Shown: one piece after another, positions 1 through 11,147 of the stretch
How positions within the stretch are numbered: the first letter of the stretch is position 1
Layout: each line of letters begins with the position of its first letter
Made by a program: the position numbers and the translations under genes
The notes under the pieces: generated by a model
Seen by the model: only the letters and a program-made list of their open reading frames with translations
Told to the model about the DNA's origin: nothing
Database searches by the model: none
Source: Megachile rotundata
Taxonomy: Eukaryota > Arthropoda > Insecta > Hymenoptera > Megachilidae
Direction of reading: 5' to 3'
DNA length: 64,000 nt
NCBI RefSeq assembly: GCF_050947335.1
Contig: NC_134991.1
Location: 9,052,001-9,116,000, forward strand

Positions 1-285
1 ATGTATGTACATGAGCACATGTATATTCACATACATATGTATTTGTGCACATGTATGTATGCATATGTGTTCATACACATGTATGTGGACATGTGCATAT
101 GTACACATGTGTACATATTCATACACATGTATGTGAACATGTGCACATGTATATATGTACACATATGTATACATGTATACATGTTCATACACATATATGT
201 GAACATGTGCACATATATACAATATGTACACATATATATGCGTGTATATACACATGTATATGCACATGTACATGTACATATGCAT
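1..285. repeat. Alternating purine-pyrimidine ACATGTAT-type repeat
   Basis: The window opens inside a low-complexity block made of ACATGT, CATATG, GTGCAC and TATATA words, with almost strict purine-pyrimidine alternation. Phrases such as TCATACACATGTATGTG recur at irregular spacing. Both strands are open for about 100 codons, but the translations are only His/Met/Tyr/Cys/Ile/Val runs, so they are composition artefacts. The left edge is cut by the window. Confidence 0.85.
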
Positions 286-1399
286 AAATTAATAAAAAAA
301 CTTGTTATAATTGCCATTTTTCTTGCTTCAAACAAATTATCTGAAAAATGCATTAAAAAATTTTTTCTAAAGAACTAAGCTTTATACAAACAAAAATTCT
401 CATCCTATTATTTCATGCATAATTATCTTCTTTCCGATTACAGTAGCCGACAAAAATGAATTCAACCATCGTACCAGAAGCACCAATACGAACCCACGAA
501 TTAAAAAAATCCCAGATATAGAACCTACCGCAACAACCATAAAGCACGTGCAGCCTAAACCTAAACACGGGTGCCGTACATCCGTAAAGATCGCAGCAAG
601 CGTAAAGAAAGCAATATCGTTTACCAGGAGGTAAAAGAACAACGCGAACTCTAAATTCGTTCATAAAACGAGTAGATATCAGCGAAAGAAAAAAAAAGAA
701 CCGTGCCACTTTGGGCAGTCTGGTTTCATCGTCGGTGAGGAATTCGTTGCCGTGGCAAGATAAAGTTTTTTAATAATGTGATTCGACGGAACACGAGCAC
801 GGGCCGGGAACGTAATCACGCCTCAAAGCATTCATCGAGACCCAGGAGAAATGGTGGCCTCCCTTTCACCCCTTTGGCCCGGTTATCGCGGTTTTCAACG
901 CTTGTTTTACAGTTTGCTGGCCATGTTGAACGGCCGTAGAATCTCACAAAGCAGGCACACGTTGCGTCCACGTCTATGAACTTTCGAAAACGAATTTCCC
1001 GGCTCAACGGTCGCCCACGTAATTACAGTTTTTGACGTTTAGGTTTGACGGTCGAATTAAACGCCGCCATCGCGCGTCGACATCGATTCGACGTTCGATA
1101 ACCGGACAATCGTGTTTGTTAACCTTTTTGTCGGCCACGGTGTATAGCATCGTTCAAAAGCCTTGCGACGCGAGTAAAGTACGGAACTATACTTCGATGT
1201 GGGACGTGTAAGAGACAGTTTGAAAATTGGATATGTGGGCTCGGGAAAATTTGGGAGGGTCAATGGATTAGCGATGTTTACTTGCATAGTAATTTTATGA
1301 TTCAATATGTGTAGTTTCGGAAGATAACTTCTCAAGCTTATAATTTCATTAGTTTCCAATTTCAAAAGGTACCGATTGTAAAATTTCCCAAGTCTCGCA
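286..1399. other. Non-repetitive DNA, no gene recognised
   Basis: An AT-rich start (286-420) is followed by sequence of mixed composition, CpG-richer between about 780 and 1180. Short open frames exist on both strands (for example minus 1057-1407), but none resembles a known protein and none is flanked by convincing splice sites. It could hold regulatory DNA or untranslated exons. Confidence 0.5.
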
Positions 1400-1975
1400 T
1401 TTTCCATTTCTTTTATTTTCTAATTCCTAATTATTCCAATTTCCAAATTTATAAACTTCCTAATTTTCCAATTTCCACATTTCTCAATTTCCAAATTTTC
1501 CAATTTCCACATTTCTCAATTTTCCAATTTTCCAATTTCCATATTTCTCAATTTCCAAATTTTCCAATTTCCACATTTCTCAATTTTCAAGTTTTCCAAT
1601 TTCTAAACTTTCCAATTCCCAAATTATCCTATTTTCAAATTTTCCAATTCCCAAATTATCCTATTTCCAAATCTTCTCAATCTCCAAATTTTTCAATTTC
1701 CAAACTTTCCAATTCCCAAATTATCCTATTTCCAAATTTTCCAATTTCCAAATCTTCCAATTTCTAAATTTTCCAATTTCCAAATTTTTCAACTTCCAAA
1801 TTTTCCAATTTCTAAATATTCCAATTTTCTAATTTTCCTATTTCCTTTTTCCTTTTTCCTTATTTCCCAATTTCGCTATTTGCCTATTTCCCCATTTCTC
1901 TGTTTCCCTATTTCCTAATTTCCCAATTTCCAAATTTTCCTATTTTTAAAATTTTCTAATTTTTTCAAACCACTG
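1400..1975. repeat. Degenerate CCAATTTCCAAATTTT minisatellite field
   Basis: About 570 bp of tandem words such as TTTCCAATTTCCAAATTT and CCAATTCCCAAATTATCC, 8-16 bp long and strongly degenerate. The + strand is almost G-free. This belongs to the same class of CAAATT fields seen throughout the window. Confidence 0.8.
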
Positions 1976-3282
1976 TAACTTGCTATATATCATTCTTCAT
2001 TAAATAAATTTTGTTAATAGAAAATATATATGTAATTGCAAACTTTTGATGTGTCTTCTTAAAAGTCTGCAAATTTACATTATATCACTCGCCCCATAAT
2101 TATTTTTTTAAACAGCAAATATTCTTGCAATTACAAATTTCTCTTATGTCCTCTCAAAACACCGAAATTCACAATATTATATCATCTTCTCCACAAATTT
2201 CTCCAGTTAAATTTAACAGCACTCTCGTAATGACAAATTTGTACAACGCCTGCTAAAAATACAGGAAGCTTAAAATATATTATTCTTCTTGTGATAAAAT
2301 GAATTTTGCAACAATATTATTTCTGAACACTAAAAGCATGAATATTTTACAAAATCGAAATAATAACGCGTCGAGAGCGAAGGAATAATTCAAAACAGTG
2401 ACCGTCAGATAATTCCCCGCGCCGTTGCATTATTACAGAATTCCGAACCGAGTATTCGCGTACAGCAAATACCCGAATTTTCGTAACAGATCGGAAGCTT
2501 GTATCTCACGGATTCGTTCTGTTCCAAGTGGAAAAATATTATTGTAAAATATGGAAGCAATGGTACGAGGGAATTATAAAATAACGATCGTCGGTATTCG
2601 CGAGCAGCTTGTCCTCGTTACCATTAACTCGAGTATCGGAGCGCGGGCACAAAACGGTTACATGGAAGTTCAATTTTCCTCGTTTCCACGAAAAATAGCG
2701 ACGCGTTGCTTGTCTCCCTTACGCTCCAACGACCCACGAAAATCAACCCCCGATCGAACGAATTTCCTTTTAACCCTTTACGTTCAATCATACATATACA
2801 TATATATTTCTTTTATTTCGCATATTCGATTTCTGTGGCTCCGAATTAAATCGAGAAAAAATTTCATGCAAGCTCTGTATAGAATTTTTCGCTTTTATAA
2901 ATTCGTGTGCGGATTTTATTGACAATTTATTTTTCTCCTCTGGAATAGTTTTTGGAATTTAAATTAAAAATGTACGATTTTTTGCCATTTTTTTTTAATG
3001 GAATGTTTTGTCTCTGCTGGAACGTTTGGTGACAGAATAGAATCACTGGTAAAATATTTTTAATTAAAAAAACCATTTACAATATTAAATTATTGTACTA
3101 TGTATATATTAAGTTTTAAAATTAATTTTATATATTAGAATTTGAAACAGTTTTTTAAATTTGTAACAATTTCATTTAAAATTCTCTTCCAATTTTTTAC
3201 CTTTTCAATTACTTTTATTTTAATTTTTATTATTTTTCAAATAAATTGTTATCTATAGTTCATCGAATATGTAACTGTTCAG
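1976..3282. other. AT-rich unique DNA, no gene recognised
   Basis: Mostly AT-rich, with a more balanced, CpG-containing stretch at about 2360-2780. A 123-codon + frame (2551-2922) has no recognisable domain and ends in low-complexity residues, so I do not call it a gene. Confidence 0.45.
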
Positions 3283-3837
3283 CAATGAATTTTATTCAAC
3301 AAAATGCTCAAATTTGATACTTCCCTAAAAAACAATGTTAATTGAGTGATGGGTTTAACCACAGCAGTCCATACTTCCAAGTCCATCAATTCACCAAGTG
3401 AATATCAATTTAAAACAGTAATTGACTACAGCCATTTTACAATACGAAATCATACGAACGCAATCATGTAGATTTTATTCATGAAAATCCTCAAATTTGA
3501 TACATCTCTAAAAAACAATGTTAATTGAGTGATGGGTTTAACCACAGCAGTCCATAGTTCTAAGTCAATCAATTCACCAAGTGAATATCAATTTAAAACA
3601 GTAATTGACTACAGCCATTTTACAATACGAAATCATACGAACGCAATCATGTAGATTTTATTCATGAAAATCCTCAAATTTGATACATCTCTAAAAAACA
3701 ATGTCAATTGAGTGATGGGTTTAACCACAGCAGTCCATAGTTCTAAGTTAATCAATTCACCAAATGAATATCAATTTAAAACAGTAATTGACTACAGCCA
3801 TTTTACAATACGAAATCATAGAAACGCAATCATGTAG
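3283..3837. repeat. 183-bp tandem repeat, three copies
   Basis: GAGTGATGGGTTTAACCACA recurs with its GGGTTTA at 3351, 3534 and 3717, a constant step of 183 bp. The copies share the blocks around AAAACAATGTTAATTGAG, CAATTTAAAACAGTAATTG and CAATCATGTAGATTTTATTC with few differences. The first copy is the most diverged and the last is cut off at about 3837. The high identity of copies 2 and 3 points to a recent duplication. Confidence 0.92.
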
Positions 3838-4385
3838 AATGGAACGAGATAAAATGCAATCAACGTATAAAAAAAATTGATGTACGTCCAGTTCCTTTTG
3901 GATAAGAAAATTTAAAAATATCCACATATCGAGTATAGGTATAATATAAAAATTGTTGGAATGGAATGAGAATGTCGAGCGCAGCTTGACACACAAGTGC
4001 AAAGGGTAAAAACGAGAGAACTCGAGGTTGGGGGTCGACGAAGAATCGATATGAACGATATCGGTGGAATCGTCACGCGAAACGAAGATCGCTCGTAATT
4101 GTATCGTTTCGAACGAGATGGGGACAGGGTGGACACGGAAACGGAGGAAATTGTTATCGAAAAGAAATTTCAACCCAGGTCGGGGCAAAACGTGTCCGTT
4201 CGATAGGGATTACATGCGATTTATTCCATTATCGATAGGTGAATCGCGAAAGATATCGAAATCGGTTTCCTGTATTGTACGAGTGTCGCCCTGCTTATCG
4301 TATATCCTATATAATATTAACCTATCTTATTTACTACTTATCTACTCGTGCTGGTGCTTTTTGGAGCCGTTCTTGTTATGTACGA
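3838..4385. other. Unique DNA, no gene recognised
   Basis: About 550 bp of non-repetitive sequence with moderate CpG content (4020-4260). Open frames occur on both strands, but I recognise no protein family. Confidence 0.4.
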
Positions 4386-5215
4386 AATTTGGCAAATTTT
4401 AGATGCTTGGGAAATATGGAACATTTGAAAAATTGGACAACACAGAAGAATTTGAGAAATTTGAAACAAATGGGTAGATTTCGAAGTTTGAGAAAATGGG
4501 AAAATTCTGGTGATTTGAAAAAAATGGAACATTTGGAAAATTTGAAAAAATTTGCAGATTTGAAAAATTTGAGAAAATGGGAATATTTAGGAAATTTGAG
4601 AAAATGAGAACATTTGGGGAATTTGAGAAAGTAAAAGAATTTGGGAAATTTGATAAAATAGGAAAATGTGGAAAATTTGAGAAAACAGGAAAATTGAGGA
4701 AATTTGAGAAAATGAGAAAATTAAGGAAATTTGAGCAAATGAGAAAATTAAGGAAATTTGAGGAAACAAGAAATTTGAGGATATTTGAGAAAATAGGAAA
4801 ATCAAGGAAATTTAGGACAATAGGAAAATAAGAAAAATAGGAAAATTGAAAGTTTGAAGTATAGTGGGTTACGTAATTTGTAAATTTGGGAAAGTCTGAA
4901 AATTTGAAAAATGTAAAAGTTTGAAGTTTCAGCAATTAAGGAAAATTTGGAAATGCGAGAATTTGAGAAATCTGAGAAATCTAAGAAATCTGAAAAATTT
5001 GACAAGTGTGAAAAATTTGAGAAACTTGAGAAATCTGAGAATTTTTAAGAAATTTGAGAAATTTGAGAATTTTGAGAAATTTAAGAAACTTGAGAATTTT
5101 GAAAAATTAGAAAAATTTGAGAAGTGTAAAAAATTGGAGAAATCTGAGATATCTGAAGAATATGAGAAATTTGAAGATTTGCAAGCTTTACAACTTAAAA
5201 ATTTGAAAATTCACT
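4386..5215. repeat. Degenerate GAAATTTGAGAAA field, inverse orientation
   Basis: About 830 bp of words such as GGAAATTTGAGAAAATGAGA, with units of roughly 12-27 bp. Here the + strand carries G and almost no C, so the field is inverted relative to most others in the window. The long stop-free frames on both strands (Lys/Phe/Glu repeats on +, Phe/Ser/Asn repeats on -) follow from the repeat and are not evidence of a gene. Confidence 0.85.
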
Positions 5216-6095
5216 ACCGAATTATGGAAATACCCAAGATTTTCAAATTTCCAATTTCCAACTAACACCGATGTACTAAAAAATATTAAATTCCCAAACG
5301 AAAAACTATACCATATTCAACAAAAATCATCTCGCATCATTATCGTCACATATTTATCCATCTCGTAGCAAGCATTTGTGCTACTTTCCCCGTGTTATAA
5401 TTTCACGGATTCCTTCAGCTTCCTTAGAAACGTTTATCGTATTTGAACTACAAGCCCCGAGAGCAGATGAATCCACATAGGGTATGATATCGGATTTACA
5501 AAAAAAATTTTCCAACCTAACGTTCCACATAGAGAGCGTGCTCTCTTTTCTTTGAGAAGCCCATAGAAAGTCGAGAACTTTTTAATTAGTGTACCTCATT
5601 AGCACACGCCTGTATTTCGCGGAATATAATTCCAACGTTTCCTTCTCTCGCCATCTTTTTTTTTCTTCTTTTTTTTTTTATTCGTTACGTTCCTCTCTCG
5701 CGCATCATTATACGCGTGTAATTTTATCCCTGCATATCTATTTATGTGATATCACGCTCGTCGACAAAGACACCAAAGGCTCTTGTCATCTGTCGGCCAT
5801 CCTCTGCGTGCTTCATTTTTACAGATTACGCACAGAATGGACTCGTAATTGTAATAAACGTGTCAGTTAAAAATTACTCTTTGCGGGTTAATTACGAATA
5901 CCGGCTTTTTTTCGCTTTTTCAACTACCCTTTCCTGGTGACCGACATTTTCAATCTCGTACCACGGAATTACTATTAAAAGCAGAGAAGAGAAAATAATT
6001 TATTCTTCAATTTTAACTTTATTTAAACTTTATATATGCTGATTAATCAAATTTCGCGTGTAATCTGCAAGAAGACTTTTAAATTCACAAATTTT
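5216..6095. other. Unique DNA, no gene recognised
   Basis: Non-repetitive sequence with pyrimidine-rich tracts at 5640-5690. Short + frames (5589-5870) have no recognisable domain. A CpG-containing patch at 5690-5860 might be regulatory, but I see no defined element. Confidence 0.4.
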
Positions 6096-6560
6096 AGGCA
6101 GTATCTATAATTTTCCTATTTTCTCAAGTTTTTTAAATTTTCTCATTTTCTCAAATTTCCATAATTTTCCCGTTTTCTCAAATTTCCTTAATTCCCCTAT
6201 TTTCTCAAGTTTTTAAAAATTTTCCAGTTTTCTCAAATTTCCTTAATTACCCTATTTTCTCAAGTTTTTTAAATTTTCTTATTTTCTCAAATTTTCATAA
6301 TTTTCCCGTTTTCTTAAATTTCCTTAATTTTCCCGTTTTCTTAAATTTCCTTAATTTCCTCATTTTCTCAAATTTCCATAATTTTCCCGTTTTTTCAAAT
6401 TTACTTAATTTTCTCATTTTTTCAAATTTCCATAATTTTCCCGTTTTTTCAAATTTCCTTAATTTCCTCATTTTCTCAAATTTCCTTAATTTCCTCATTT
6501 TCTCAAATTTCCTTAATTTCCTCATTTTCTCAAATTTCCTTAATTTTCCTGTTTTCTGTC
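6096..6560. repeat. 27-bp minisatellite, CTCAAATTTCC type
   Basis: Tandem units close to 27 bp, clearest at 6440-6560 where AAATTTCCTTAATTTCCTCA repeats almost perfectly. Because 27 is a multiple of three, the minus strand is open for 93 codons of Lys/Phe/Arg-rich repeats. That frame is an artefact. Confidence 0.88.
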
Positions 6561-7859
6561 TCCAATATATTAACAAGAAATTTATTTGATTTTAAATTTG
6601 TAACAATTTTATCTAAAATTCCTTTCAAATTTTTTAAAAATAATTTGTTAGTCATTTTTCATCGAATAAATTTATATTAGAACAACAATGAATTTTATTC
6701 ACAAAAATGTTAAAATGTTGTGTATAATCTGGGAGAAGACTAAAAGATTCTGACAAGATTAAAACAGTTAAAAAGTAAATAATTGTGTTATAATTATGTC
6801 TCCTTCACATTTTTTTTGTAAATTAATACACATGAGGAATAATACATAATAATTAATGCTCTTATAATGCGATATAGATATAAATGAACACAATAAGTAA
6901 ATTAATAATAAACATGAAACAAAATAAACTGATAATAAACGCAATATTAAATAAATAATAAATACAATATAAAAATATAAAAATTAATATGTATAATAAA
7001 TTACACCTCACAATTAATCTTCAGTGAAATTAATTCAAATCTTTATAAGTATAACAAACAAGAGAACAATTACTAATTAACTACAAAATTAATTACAAAA
7101 CCAATCCGTGCTATTCACATATTTTTAACAGAAATAATATAACAAAAATGGTTTAAGCGGGATAAATTTGTCAAAAATGATTTATAAACTAAAAATTCCA
7201 GTAACGACACGTAAGGAACCTCGATCAAACCGAGCACAATAACGGTGTCATAACGTCCCGTGTCTCATATTTCATAATTTCATTGAACGGCCAAAAATTT
7301 CACACGACGTTGATCGCATTAAATCGAGAACACGACGACAAGAAGCAAAAGCCACTTTCCGATACACCAGGTTCACCGTTCAAACCTTCTTTTCATCGTT
7401 GCTCGGTGTCGGAACAAAGCAGAGGGGCATACTGTGTACCGAAATAAAAAAAAAAATTAAAAAAAAAAGAAAGAAACGGGAAAAAAAAGGAAGAGAGAAA
7501 GATTCCTAGAGGCAAGCAGATGCCGAAGCAACGAACCAGCGCCCTTTTCATCGATGCAATTCCTCGTCGCGCATTCTCCCTTGACACCGTGAGACAATAA
7601 CCCGCTGCGGAACACGAACGGAATGCGAGCAACGTGATATAACGAGAAACACAGCCGTCGATCTTACTCAGACGACGTTTTTACATTTTATTTTTTAGTT
7701 TTGAATTTATGAAACCTCTAATTTAGAAAGTTTCAATTCAGAAGATCAGCAAATTTTAGCGTTAGAGAATTTTTGTTTGCAAGGCGAAAATTTTTGGGAG
7801 TACTGAAGTCATATGCTTGCAAAGCGGTAGAGATGAATTTATCTGCAAATTCATGAGTT
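6561..7859. other. AT-rich unique DNA with a CpG-containing patch
   Basis: 6600-7190 is very AT-rich (AATAAATAATAAA-type runs at 6840-7000). 7200-7680 is more balanced and CpG-containing, interrupted by a poly-A/purine tract at 7441-7500. No coding family is recognised. Confidence 0.45.
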
Positions 7860-9335
7860 ACTAAACTTTTTGCAGGTTTTCAAACTTCGCAATATTTAAG
7901 CTTTGAGTTTTATAATTTGCAGGTATTCAATTTTGAATTTTTCAATTTCAAAATATTCAGTTTTCAAATACTTAAATTTTTAAATATTCAATTTTCAAAA
8001 CTTTCAATTTTCCAATTTCTTCATCTTTCAATTCCAAGATTACAAATTATTATGTGTCCAAATTTCTGGACTTTTAAATCCCTAGATTCCCACATCATAA
8101 CATTCCTAAATATCAAGGTCTCTAAATCTCAACGTTCACAAATAATATCTACATCAATAAATTCCTAGATTCCCAAACCCAAACTCCAGAATCCCTAGAT
8201 TACCACGTCCCAGCATCCTCAAAAGCTGGAATCACCGAATTCCTATATGTGTATATCGCTGAATTTCTACGTCCTCAAGTTCCTAATCCTCATAACCCTA
8301 AATTCGAAAATTCTACGACCTAAAATCCCTAAATTTCTACATCCCTAAATCTCCAAATCTTGTGTCCTCAAATTCCAAAATTTCCAAATTTCCAAATACC
8401 CAAATCCCTAAGATTCCAAATGCACAAATCTCTAAATCCTCAGATCCCAAAATTTCTGTATTCCAAAATTCCTAAGTCTTAAAATTCCAAAACCTTGAAA
8501 TCTCACGAATCCCAATATTCGCAAAATCCCCATATCCTTAAATCCAAAAATCCCTAAATTCTTACATCCCAACATCCCCATATCCTTAAACTCCAAATTC
8601 CCAAATCTCAGAATCCTTAAAACCTTACATCCCAACATTTGCAAAATCTCCATATCCTTAAATCCCAAGATTCCCAAATCCCACAATTTCCAAATCCCAA
8701 AGTTCCCAAATCCCAAGATTCCCAAATCCCAAGATTACCAAATCCCAAGATTCCCAAATCCCAAAATTCCCAAATCCCAAGATTCCCAAATCCCAAGACT
8801 CCCAAATCCCAAAATTTCCAAATCCCAAAGTTCCCAAATCCCAAAATTTCCAAATCCCAAAGTTCCCAAATCCCAAGATTCCAAAATCCCAAAATTCCCA
8901 AATCCCAAGATTCCCAAATCCCAAAATTTCCAAACCCCAAGTTCTCAAATCCCAAAATTCCCAAATCCCAAGATTTCCAAATCCCAAAATTTCCAAATCC
9001 CAAAATTTCCAAATCCCAAAGTTCCCAAATCCCAAAATTTCCAAATTCCAAGATTCCCAAATTCTAAGATTCTAAAATCCCAAAATTTCCCAATCCCCAA
9101 ATCCTCAAATCCCCAAATCCCCAAATCCCCAAATCCCCAAATCCCCAAATCCCCAAATCCCCAAATCCCCAAATCCCCAAATCCCCAAATCCTCAAATAC
9201 TCAAATCCCCAAATCCTCAAATCCTCAAATCCCCAAATCCCCAAATCCCCACATCCCCAAATCCCCAAATCCCAGCATCCAAAAATCCTCAAATTCCGCA
9301 AAACTCCTGTAGTCCTCACATTCCCAAATCCTGAT
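7860..9335. repeat. Large degenerate AAATCCC/CCAAATT minisatellite field
   Basis: Nearly 1.5 kb. The left part (7860-8430) is highly degenerate. 8640-9080 is built of AAATCCCAAAATTCCC and AAATCCCAAGATTCCC units of 13-16 bp. 9090-9260 is built of 8-bp AAATCCCC units. The + strand is nearly G-free. Stop-free frames exceeding 120 codons on both strands translate to monotonous Gly-Ile-Trp or Pro-Lys-Phe/Ser repeats and are not genes. Confidence 0.92.
9107..9186 (-). repeat. Ten perfect GGGGATTT repeats (G-quadruplex-type run)
   Basis: AAATCCCC is repeated ten times without error on the + strand, so the minus strand reads (GGGGATTT)x10. Four successive G4 runs with 4-nt loops fit the classical intramolecular G-quadruplex pattern. 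The run is flanked by imperfect units (AAATCCTC, AAATACTC). Confidence 0.95.
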
Positions 9336-10689
9336 CTAAGTAGCCGTAATGCAACGTCTACGTCCTCGAGTTTCTAGATCCCCATATCGGTACGTGAGCA
9401 ACGTGAAATAACGAGAATCACAAACGTCGTTTTCAAAAGTCCACGAGTTAATGCTCGTCGAGGGCCGATGCACTTGCATAATTCCATACTATCGGCTGAT
9501 CTACCACGACCCTATTCTGTCGTTTCAACTGCGGCTCGTTTAGAAATTCACGAAAAGAGGAAAAAAGCTTGACTGACGCGTTCAACGTTTGACGTAGAAT
9601 GGCGTTTGCAACGCCAACAAAGGTGATTTTGCCAGAGAAAAAAAGTGAAATCGTGCTTTTTCTACGAAAGTAACTCTAGTTTGAGTCGTTTAATACGTTC
9701 GGTGCTGTGGACGGATATATGCGCTTAGCAAATTCGTACGTTAAATGGACTCTTGTTAGAAAGTGGATATGGATTAAATAATTTTTATTGATTACTGATT
9801 GTGTTCTTTTTAGATAGGAAATTTCACATTCTTTATTTACACATTTACGAATTCTAAAATTTTTAAGTATTCAAAGGCATAAATTATCGAAAGTGAAATA
9901 TTTTCATTTCTAAATTTTCTAAATGCAAAAATCTATAAATTACCGAAAAGCTCCGTTTTTCTTTTTAACTCTCGAAATCACAATTTATCAAATACCCAAA
10001 TTTTCAGACCTTAAAATTGCGAATCTCCGAATTCTAAAATTCCCGAATTACTAAACCCCTACATCATTACATAATGAAATCCCTAAATCGCCAAATTATC
10101 AAAAGACAGAATGTTCGAAACGTTCAAAAAACTGCAATGTTTGATTATCGCAAACTCTCGAATTTCTAAATTGCATATTTTATATTTCCAGATTTCAGTC
10201 GAAAGGAAATTAAAAATATACAAATATTTGATATTTATTTTTCCATGCTCTCTAAATGCTTTAATAAAAGCAAACAAATCCATGGCTTGATTACTTGTTA
10301 TAATGTTGATAATACAGATAAATGTATGCACTTCGTATTTTACCATTTTTTACATGTTATAAATTAATGATCAGAGAAGTCATATTAATACAGCACATTA
10401 TAATATGAAATATAAAACATGTCACACATGAATTTATTAATACAGTAATTTACATTTTCACAGTACTGTGAGCATAATGATCATTTTGTTTTTATTCAAT
10501 TCCAGCTCGACATTTGGTTAATCAAACTATAATTATTATTTATGCAAAATATTCTTTTCCCATATAAATATTATTTTTAAAAAAATTCGCTGTTGTTTGG
10601 AGAATTAAGAGAGAATTAAGTTAATTGGAGAACTAAGAGAATTAATTTACTTTAGAGTTAAACCTTTGTACTTTACTTTACTAAGTACT
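9336..10689. other. Unique and weakly repetitive DNA, no gene recognised
   Basis: 9340-9720 is unique, CpG-containing sequence. 9780-10200 contains scattered, very degenerate CTAAAATTCCCGAATT-like words. 10200-10689 is AT-rich. No protein or RNA gene is recognised. Confidence 0.4.
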
Positions 10690-10823
10690 TTAACACGAAC
10701 TACTGACACTAAATGCACGTTTGTCGAAGAATGAAAAATAAAATGAAAAGGGAAATAAATAAATACTGAATCATCAGGTAACATATAGAACTAGTGTTTA
10801 CTGGTTGGTAGTTCTAGTGTTAA
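10690..10823. mobile_element. Short piggyBac-like MITE
   Basis: The block is bounded by TTAA at 10690-10693 and TTAA at 10820-10823. The left end reads TTAACACGAACTACTGAC; the right end, reverse-complemented, reads TTAACACTAGAACTACCAAC. The imperfect inverted termini plus TTAA target sites fit piggyBac-derived MITEs of insects. At 134 bp it has no coding capacity. Confidence 0.65.
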
Positions 10824-10859
10824 TAGCTAAATAGAACTCATAGTGAAATTAGGTTAATT

Positions 10860-11147
10860 ATTTGACCGCATTGAGTTCACGGTGTCGGTCACTGTGTCGG
10901 TCAATTTTCTCATCAGATCAAACGAACCCTGACGAGAAAATTGTCACAATTTTCACACAATTGATCACACAATTGGGAACGAATTATACTATTACCTTTT
11001 CTTACTGAATAGGTCTTGCAGTGCCGGATGACACTTAAATATAACATAAACATCAAACGTAGGACATTTAGTTAACAAATTTTTATTTCATATTTTTTGT
11101 TAAACCGAGTGGTGAATGCAAGTCACCTACAGAGTGCAAAGTGTTAA
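10860..11147. mobile_element. Probable second MITE remnant with one clear end
   Basis: The right edge reverse-complemented reads TTAACACTTTGCACTCTG with TTAA at 11144-11147, a typical piggyBac-like MITE terminus. The same TTTGCACTC word begins related repeats at about 48185 and 63421. The left end is not clear, so the start is approximate. The block contains a hairpin (10902-10943) and short CACAATT duplications. Confidence 0.45.
10902..10943. repeat. Imperfect hairpin, 15-bp stem
   Basis: CAATTTTCTCATCAG (10902-10916) pairs with CTGACGAGAAAATTG (10929-10943) with one mismatch around a 12-nt loop. It lies inside the MITE remnant and is probably a subterminal inverted repeat of it. Confidence 0.7.

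Noticed and set aside
8617..9060. 147-codon Gly-Ile-Trp-Glu repeat protein on the minus strand (and Pro-Lys-Phe/Ser on +)
   Set aside because: Direct translation of a short-unit minisatellite with no stop words; several frames on both strands are open at once, and no conserved start or splice context is seen.
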